Source of the DNA: Bacteroidetes bacterium CG18_big_fil_WC_8_21_14_2_50_41_14
GTDB taxonomy: Bacteria > Bacteroidota > Bacteroidia > Bacteroidales > F082
Reading direction: 5' to 3'
DNA length: 64,000 nt
NCBI GenBank assembly: GCA_002771745.1
Contig: PCUL01000062.1
Location: 1 to 64,000, forward strand
Shown: positions 57,393 to 64,000 of the stretch, piece after piece
How the letters are laid out: every line of letters begins with the position of its first letter
How positions within the stretch are numbered: the first letter of the stretch is position 1
Translations under genes and position numbers: made by a program
Notes under the pieces: generated by a model
The model's database searches: none
What the model saw: the letters and a program-made list of their open reading frames with translations, nothing else
What the model was told of the DNA's origin: nothing

Positions 57393-59816
57393 TTACCTTT
57401 CGGAAATGCTAAAGTTCACTGAAGCGGTTGCACCACTGGCATCTACTACAGTCATGGTGTGGTTTCCGGGTTTTGGCACAACTGATAGTTGATGGATGCT
57501 TTTGGTTACACCCACAAATTCATTGTCAAGGTGCCAGAACACCTCACTTTCAGGCTCCCTGTGACTAATTTGCAATACCAGTTGTTGCTGTGTTCCGTCA
57601 CCGTCACGCGGAAGCAAAATGGAAGCACCCGGAATGGGATAAATAAATTTCATAAGATCCGTTTCAGATTCCGGACTGCATCCTGGTTTCCAGGGTGGTA
57701 GTCCGTGGTACAAAGGATGTCCTTTTTTGTAATACCACTCCTGTATGGGTGGCAAAACAAAACAGTCGTAAGGCACCATCTCCCCGATGGTGGCGCAGAC
57801 AAGGCTTAACCTGACAGCATGCAGGCTGTCGGTAAAAATTCGCTGATGATATGGACAAACACTGCTTTCCAGTCCCTTTTCATATATCTGGATCGTGTCG
57901 GTATCAGGACAATAAAGTCCGGCACGGTGGCCACTTTGTCTACAAACAGCTATAGAAACCAATTCGTCATAAGGCGGGTAAAACTTGTTTGTGGTCTCCA
58001 GTTGTTGAAAAACCTCGAACATAATTGGAGAAGCACTGGCTGTTCCGGTCAGGCCGGTCCTTCCTTCACCATCTGCATTTCCTACCCACACACCAACAAC
58101 ATAGTCGGCTGTGGTTCCAATGGCCCAGGCATCGCGAAAACCAAAGCTGGTGCCTGTTTTCCAGGCAATATTCTGTGAAGAGGCGAATTGCTCCCACCCT
58201 GCTTCCGACCCGGGTCGGTTGACCTGTTTCAGCGATTGATAGGTTAACCAGATGGAAGCCGCATGCAATGGCACCTCCTCGGTTAACGGCTCTCTTTGAA
58301 CAGGTGCTGCTTCTTCCACGAACAAAATAGGTTCGTCATACTCGTTGCCGGTATATTTTCCATATAAATGATCGTAATCCAATACGGTACGAGCCATGCC
58401 TGCATACATGCCGGTGAGTTCCCACAAAGAAGCCTCTCCACCACCTAAAATCATGGAAAGTCCGTAGTGATCTGCAGATTTGTCAAATGAAGTGATTCCG
58501 GTAATCTTTAGCAGCCGCAAGAAATTTCCTTCTCCAAAATCGCGCAACATGAAAATGGCGGGTACATTCAGCGAACGCGACAAGGCCTCAGATGCCGCCA
58601 CCGAACCTGAATAGTGATCGTCGAAGTTGGTTGGATGATAGTTGTTGTAATAGCTCGGAATATCTGCCACCAGCGTATTGGGAAGAAGCATACCGGCTTC
58701 CTGCATCCCGGCATATAACAGCGGTTTCAGAATACTTCCCGTACTCCTTTTGGCCCGGATAACATCGACTGAGTTCTGGTGATTTCCATCTTCTGATTCA
58801 GCCGTATTTCCAACATAGGCCACCACTTGATTATCAGGAACCGATACCACCAACACAGCAGCATTGTGTATGTTGTTGCCGGATAATTGTTTGTGGTGTT
58901 CTTCCACCAGTCGGTTTACCTGCTCCTGGAGCCTGAGGTCGATATGGGTGGTCATACGTTGACCACGGAAATGATTCAGACAATAGTCTACCAGATGAGG
59001 TGCAACATTGGGCAATGGGTAGGGTTTGTCGGGCAGGGGTTCCAATTTGGAAGCGATGGCGGTCAGGCTATCCAATATTCCTTCATGCTGTAAAGCATCC
59101 AGTAGCCGGTTTCTTTTTGCCAAAAGAAGAGGTCGGTTTTTCCCGGGGTTAATCAAAGAGGGCGCATTGGGCAATACGGCCAACGTGGCCGCTTCGGCCC
59201 AGCTTAACGACGTAGCCGGATGACCAAAATAACGCCAGGCCGCGGCCTCCACTCCTACTATATTTCCTCCCATTGGAGCATGATCGGTAAAATATTGCAG
59301 GATTTCCTCCTTGGATGCGTTTAATTCCAAAGCCACGGCTTGCGTAACTTCGGTAATCTTCTCAGGCAAGGTCCTCGATTTTCCCTTTCGTGACAAACGA
59401 ATTACCTGTTGAGTAACGGTGCTTCCCCCACGTACTACCTTTCCTGCTTTGAGGTTGGCCACCAGCGCATGATAAATGGAAACCGGATTAAACCCGGGAT
59501 GTTCATAAAAATGACGGTCTTCAAACAGCAAAACAGCCTGTTTAAATTTGGCCGGGATGGTGTCTCCGGCCGGAAAACGCCACTGACCATCCAATGCAAT
59601 TCGGGCACCCAACAACCTGTTGTTGTTGCTGTATATTACCGTAGCATACGGATCGTTGAAGAGCGGCCGGGGCAACATCAGGAGACCCGCCAGCAGCCAA
59701 AGCAGGATGAGTATACTCAAACTTGCGATCCAACGAAATATCCATTTATGGTGCATAACCGTCATTTTATTTCCACTTGTCTGCCTCAGGCATGAAATGA
59801 AAAATATTTCAATCAA
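57393..59816 (-). CDS. pbpC: penicillin-binding protein 1C
   Basis: Glycosyltransferase FEDRHFYEHPGFNP, GGSTVTQQVIRL; transpeptidase STGSILKP, KTGTSFG; C-terminal BiPBP_C-like domain. Confidence 0.94.
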   Translation of the reverse strand: MIEIFFISCLRQTSGNKMTVMHHKWIFRWIASLSILILLWLLAGLLMLPRPLFNDPYATVIYSNNNRLLGARIALDGQWRFPAGDTIPAKFKQAVLLFEDRHFYEHPGFNPVSIYHALVANLKAGKVVRGGSTVTQQVIRLSRKGKSRTLPEKITEVTQAVALELNASKEEILQYFTDHAPMGGNIVGVEAAAWRYFGHPATSLSWAEAATLAVLPNAPSLINPGKNRPLLLAKRNRLLDALQHEGILDSLTAIASKLEPLPDKPYPLPNVAPHLVDYCLNHFRGQRMTTHIDLRLQEQVNRLVEEHHKQLSGNNIHNAAVLVVSVPDNQVVAYVGNTAESEDGNHQNSVDVIRAKRSTGSILKPLLYAGMQEAGMLLPNTLVADIPSYYNNYHPTNFDDHYSGSVAASEALSRSLNVPAIFMLRDFGEGNFLRLLKITGITSFDKSADHYGLSMILGGGEASLWELTGMYAGMARTVLDYDHLYGKYTGNEYDEPILFVEEAAPVQREPLTEEVPLHAASIWLTYQSLKQVNRPGSEAGWEQFASSQNIAWKTGTSFGFRDAWAIGTTADYVVGVWVGNADGEGRTGLTGTASASPIMFEVFQQLETTNKFYPPYDELVSIAVCRQSGHRAGLYCPDTDTIQIYEKGLESSVCPYHQRIFTDSLHAVRLSLVCATIGEMVPYDCFVLPPIQEWYYKKGHPLYHGLPPWKPGCSPESETDLMKFIYPIPGASILLPRDGDGTQQQLVLQISHREPESEVFWHLDNEFVGVTKSIHQLSVVPKPGNHTMTVVDASGATASVNFSISER

Positions 59817-59872
59817 CTGTATTACTGATCATTAAACAGACTAATCTATATTTATATACAGATAAAATTAAT

Positions 59873-62800
59873 CTATTTGGTTTTGGTCACCTTTACCCAG
59901 CCTCCGCCCCGGGCGGCTTTAATATCGTTGTTATACATGGCTTCGCTGGTGGAGGCAGGCATAAACCACTTGCCGGCATAGGTGGCATGCAGCAGGATAT
60001 AAAACACCTTGGTTTGATTGGATCCCAAATCAAAGAAGTAGTCGATGCCATCATCACGAATATCCTGATAATCAAACTGACTGCTCTTTAAGCCTGATCC
60101 TGCATCATACAGTCGGGTGTTGATAATTTCCCATCCGGAAGGCAGGTTTACAGATAGTGCCATGTTATGAACATGGCCATACAACCTCGAATTAATTACC
60201 TCGGCTCTAAGATAAAAGTCCTTTCCTTGTCGGAGTGAATCCGGATGAAGTGGTTTATTGTTCATATCGAAATACTTCATCTCAAGTTTCAGGTTGTCTT
60301 CAACCAAAATTTCCTGTGAGGGAATAGGAATTCCCGAACCGGTAAAGGTTACATACAAGTCCTTTTTTCCGTTATTATAAACCCTCACGGCCTGTTCAGA
60401 AGAGGCGTCCAGGGGTTCGATGACAACAGGTTTTGCCAGAACAAAATCCTCCGATTTAAAGTTACCTCTTTTGTATTGGTATTTTGTCGGTGCATCCAGG
60501 GGCTGGTCGCCAACAAACTGCGACATGGCATAAAGTGCATAGGCCGTTGATTGTGTGCTCAACCAACCATTGGCTCCCAACGTATAGGCCAATTGTTCAA
60601 ACAAGGCAAAGGCTTTTGTCTGATCCTTGAGCATCAAGTAAGTCAACAATTGAAATGATTGATCACGTGTTTCTGAACCATACCAATCGTAGTAGGCATA
60701 ACTCCGGTTGGCTCCCGATCCGTTATTTTTATCGAGCAGTTTTTGGCCCATCTCCGGTTGTCCGGCCATGGCATAGGCTGCTGCCAGATGGATCAGCGCT
60801 GCATGAGAAATACCGGGCATTTCTGCCATTCTGTTCATGGCGCTGAGCGAAGGTTGATGTGCCAGAGCCAGTGTGTACAGTCGGTAGGCCTGACTGGCAT
60901 CGCCAATGATATAATCAGACTTTCGTTCTGCAGCCCAACTGTTTGCGGTTTTGGTTTGATAGGAGATCCAATTGGTAATCAATGTCTGAGAAACCGGATA
61001 CCCCTGATCGCGGGCCAAAAACAGGAAATGGCCGGCATAGCTGGTGATCCAATCATCAATGTTGTTATTGCCTGGCCAGTAAACAAAGCCTCCTGAGGCT
61101 AACTGCCGGAATGATAGTTTACTTATTGCAGCCATCATATTTTGTGAAATGCGGTCTTTCTGAATGTTACTGAGAACCTTAAAGCGGTCCAGGAAGAGCT
61201 GTGGGAAAGCTGCTGAGGTCACCTGCTCGGTGCATCCGTAGGGATAACGGCTCAGGTAATTCAGCCTGCGCTGAAGATTCATGGGGTAGATTCCTGATAC
61301 CGTCATGGTCAGTTGCCGGGTATTGAGGATGCCCACAGAAGGAACCGGATAGGTAGAATCCGAACCAGGAACTAATCGGTGGTGTTCGGTTACGGTAACC
61401 CGTGGATTTGGATTTCTGACAGAAACCACCACATCGTACACCGCTTTCTCATTTCCGCTTTGCACCTCCACCCGAATGGTGGCCACTCCTTGATTGTCGC
61501 CAACCTTGATCTTAAACCACGCAAGCTGTTCGCCCTGCTTTTTGAAGGTAATGGTTTTTGAAGCATCTTCAAGGTTCAATAAATTATTTGTTCTGACGGT
61601 GACCTTGGCTTCCCTGATAAAGTCTTCCATGGCAAAAACAGATACGGGCATTTCCATGGTTTCTCCCGGCCCCAGCACGCGCGGAACCGTAGCGAGCACC
61701 ATGAGCGGTTGCTTTACTGTAATGGTTTTCGAGGCGTTACCATACGCATTGTTGTCGGCCGCAACTACCATACAGCGCACCGATCCAACATAATTGGGCA
61801 TGTGAAGGTGATGTTCATTTACCGCTCCGGCTTCGAGGGTAAATGGTCCGATAAAAGTTACCACCGGTTTAAAACGATTGGCCTTTTTTTCGCCGTTTCC
61901 ATCTTCTTCTTCGCTGCCATCGCCACCCACAGCCATGGTATTCAAAATCCTTCCGCCGAAAGCGCCCAATACATCATCATAGTCGTCCCAGGTGCGCACC
62001 CCAAGGGCCTCTTTGGCATAAAAATGACTGTGTGGATCCGGCGTTTTAAAGTTTGTAAGGTCAAGCAACCCATCATCCACCACCGCAATGGTGTAGGTCA
62101 TTTTTCGTTTTTGTTTTTCCGTAATTTTAATGACATAGTCGCTGTTGGGGCGTATGCTCTCAGGGCTGTGGATGACAGGAGAAAGAATGGATTCAGGATT
62201 TTTCACCAATACGTTCGCCAGTCCGTACAAGCGTATTGGAAGGTCGTTGATGGTTTGGCTGTATGGCTGAATCACCATCACGGAAGCATAAACATTGGGA
62301 ACCATTTTATCGGTGGCCACAAAACTGACCACGGTTTCCTTTTTGGTGGTGGTTTGCTGCCAGCTTTGGATGATGGTATCCCCGCTTTCGATACTGACCA
62401 GCAGGCGTGCATTTTTAGGTACATCCATCGTGAGGTTAACGGTATCACCAAACAGATAGGAAGACTTATCGGTACTCATACTCAGGTGGCTCACGTCGCC
62501 CGGGGCTTCGCGCTGATCGCGGTTGTAATAGGATGGCCAGTCCATATAGAATCTCACGCCGGTGCTGTGACCGCTCTCCCGATCTGAAATTTCAGCATAA
62601 TACCATCCCCAGGCAGGATAATGCAGGTCGAGTTTGAAGCTGCCCTTGCCCTGAGGTGTGTTGATGGTTTCTGAATAAATACGTTGGTTAAAATGGCTGT
62701 TCAGGTAGCTGGCCAGGTTGGAGTTTCCACTGCTGCCATACCACCAGCTCCAGTCAAGTTTATATACCGACACTTCGAGGTTCTTTGCTGAAACGGGCAG

Positions 62801-64000
62801 GCCCTTCCGGTTAATGGTAACCACGTCAAAGGTAACCGGTGTATCCACTTCCAGGTAGTCGCTGCCCTTTGGAAATTCAGGAGTCCGTATACCCACGTAA
62901 GTTTCAAAGGGCGAATAGGTTATTTGAGCCTGATTCACACTGAAGTCACCTCCCCGCTCCATCACCTTGCTAAAGAAATTCACATTGATCATGCCCGTTG
63001 CATTTTTTTTATCGGGCAACTCCACATTAAAAGTGGCTTTCCCATTGGCATCCAGCTTGCCATCAAACGCCGTTTTAGTTTCAGGGTAGAAATTTCTGGA
63101 TGGGCAATCGAAATGATAGCGCGGGTAATTCTCAAACCTGGTAGTCTGTGGTTTAAATGAGGCATCAATAATGGCCTGAAAATCCGAAGCAGGACCTCCA
63201 CTCAACCACCTGGATGAGATTTCAACTTTGTTATTCTTGTTGGTTAATAAGCTATCCGGGAAATTGAGTTCTACCTTGAGCCGGTTTGGTTTAATGTTTT
63301 CGATGCGCAACGACCTGGAAAAGGATGCATTCCCAATCCTTGCACTGGCATAGTACATTCCTGTTTCAGCTTCAGAAGAAGTCGTCAGTTCAAAGCAATA
63401 AAACCCATTTTCGCCCTTTGACACGGTTTTGGTTTCCACCACTTTGTTTTTTGGATTTCTCAACTCAATGGTAGCAGGATGATTATCAGGCAGCTTGCCT
63501 GATTTGTCTTCAACAATCAGGGTGAGGAAAATAGTATCTCCCGGTCGCCACACGCCCCTTTCTCCATACAGAAACCCTTGTAAGCCGTTCTGTCGCCGGA
63601 TTCCACGCGTATCGAATTTAGAATAGGACAACGATTGGCCACCGTTAAGATTGATATAGGCTGCTTGTTTGTTCTTCTCGACTACAATAAAAATGGGATC
63701 ATCTACTACAGGAACTTTTACAATCGCTTCACCAGATGCGTTGGTGGTTGCAGCTACCAAAAGCTGTTGTGTAAATCCATATACCCCGACTTTTACACCA
63801 CTTTCGGGTTCGGTTGTCATCAGGTTATGCACCAATATCCGGTAACTGTCTCCTGTGTTTTTCACACTCACTCCCAGGTTACTGGCCAAAATATTCTTCA
63901 AGGGGAAATGGTCGTTGTAATAATCCGAGTAATAGGCATTCTTACATGGATTATTGCGGTTTTCCCAATAGTAGCCATCGTTGGAATCAGGATCATCAAC
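59873..64000 (-). CDS. alpha-2-macroglobulin family protein, partial (5' end beyond right edge)
   Basis: MG2-like repeats, YGCTEQ thioester motif (codons at 61223-61234); frame stays open from 63901 to the window end (...YYSDYYNDHFPLKNILASNLG), so the listed start is internal. Confidence 0.92.
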   Translation of the reverse strand, partial: VDDPDSNDGYYWENRNNPCKNAYYSDYYNDHFPLKNILASNLGVSVKNTGDSYRILVHNLMTTEPESGVKVGVYGFTQQLLVAATTNASGEAIVKVPVVDDPIFIVVEKNKQAAYINLNGGQSLSYSKFDTRGIRRQNGLQGFLYGERGVWRPGDTIFLTLIVEDKSGKLPDNHPATIELRNPKNKVVETKTVSKGENGFYCFELTTSSEAETGMYYASARIGNASFSRSLRIENIKPNRLKVELNFPDSLLTNKNNKVEISSRWLSGGPASDFQAIIDASFKPQTTRFENYPRYHFDCPSRNFYPETKTAFDGKLDANGKATFNVELPDKKNATGMINVNFFSKVMERGGDFSVNQAQITYSPFETYVGIRTPEFPKGSDYLEVDTPVTFDVVTINRKGLPVSAKNLEVSVYKLDWSWWYGSSGNSNLASYLNSHFNQRIYSETINTPQGKGSFKLDLHYPAWGWYYAEISDRESGHSTGVRFYMDWPSYYNRDQREAPGDVSHLSMSTDKSSYLFGDTVNLTMDVPKNARLLVSIESGDTIIQSWQQTTTKKETVVSFVATDKMVPNVYASVMVIQPYSQTINDLPIRLYGLANVLVKNPESILSPVIHSPESIRPNSDYVIKITEKQKRKMTYTIAVVDDGLLDLTNFKTPDPHSHFYAKEALGVRTWDDYDDVLGAFGGRILNTMAVGGDGSEEEDGNGEKKANRFKPVVTFIGPFTLEAGAVNEHHLHMPNYVGSVRCMVVAADNNAYGNASKTITVKQPLMVLATVPRVLGPGETMEMPVSVFAMEDFIREAKVTVRTNNLLNLEDASKTITFKKQGEQLAWFKIKVGDNQGVATIRVEVQSGNEKAVYDVVVSVRNPNPRVTVTEHHRLVPGSDSTYPVPSVGILNTRQLTMTVSGIYPMNLQRRLNYLSRYPYGCTEQVTSAAFPQLFLDRFKVLSNIQKDRISQNMMAAISKLSFRQLASGGFVYWPGNNNIDDWITSYAGHFLFLARDQGYPVSQTLITNWISYQTKTANSWAAERKSDYIIGDASQAYRLYTLALAHQPSLSAMNRMAEMPGISHAALIHLAAAYAMAGQPEMGQKLLDKNNGSGANRSYAYYDWYGSETRDQSFQLLTYLMLKDQTKAFALFEQLAYTLGANGWLSTQSTAYALYAMSQFVGDQPLDAPTKYQYKRGNFKSEDFVLAKPVVIEPLDASSEQAVRVYNNGKKDLYVTFTGSGIPIPSQEILVEDNLKLEMKYFDMNNKPLHPDSLRQGKDFYLRAEVINSRLYGHVHNMALSVNLPSGWEIINTRLYDAGSGLKSSQFDYQDIRDDGIDYFFDLGSNQTKVFYILLHATYAGKWFMPASTSEAMYNNDIKAARGGGWVKVTKTK

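Noticed and set aside
61709-62587. 292-aa plus-strand ORF opposite the alpha-2-macroglobulin gene
   Set aside because: Antisense shadow ORF of a clearly coding minus-strand frame; His/Gly-rich low-information translation without recognisable domain.
1-64000. CRISPR arrays, rRNA or tRNA genes
   Set aside because: No regularly spaced direct repeats with spacers, and no rRNA or tRNA signatures recognised by eye; a tRNAscan/Infernal run would be needed to exclude small RNAs.

Overview
The window looks like a Bacteroidota chromosome, judging from TAnnTTTG-type promoters, SusC/SusD, T9SS C-terminal sorting domains and GPH symporters. No rRNA, tRNA or CRISPR array was recognised. The left part is mostly core genes: a TPR protein, gyrA, clpC, two acyl-CoA dehydrogenases, an ECF sigma factor, an L,D-transpeptidase cluster, xerD, an SDR, a class-III aminotransferase, aat and a nucleoside deaminase. 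The middle (about 24.0-50.5 kb, almost all minus strand) is a polysaccharide utilisation locus, very probably for beta-1,3-glucan/laminarin: SusC, SusD, two surface lipoproteins, two GH16, a ~1160-aa GH94/GH149/GH161-like phosphorylase, GH30, two GPH symporters, two T9SS multimodular proteins and a propeller/Y_Y_Y/LuxR-HTH regulator. The right part has a LolC/E-like permease, DUF1343/NamZ, a T9SS PKD/BNR protein, PBP1C and alpha-2-macroglobulin. Main observations: (1) the phosphorylase gene is flanked by a 49-codon N-terminal stub of a sugar-porter MFS gene and an 80-codon C-terminal stub of a GH17-like gene, suggesting a cassette replacement; (2) a PPAD-like T9SS-exported deiminase appears to have lost the catalytic Asp, His and Cys (D>N, H>R, C>S), so it is a candidate secreted pseudo-deiminase; (3) a restriction gene seems internally deleted, leaving an N-terminal stub joined out of frame to a C-terminal tail whose stop overlaps (TAATG) the start of an intact orphan methyltransferase; (4) related putative glycan-binding modules are shared between T9SS proteins and a SusE/F-position lipoprotein. 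All homology calls are from memory and motif reading; no searches were run.
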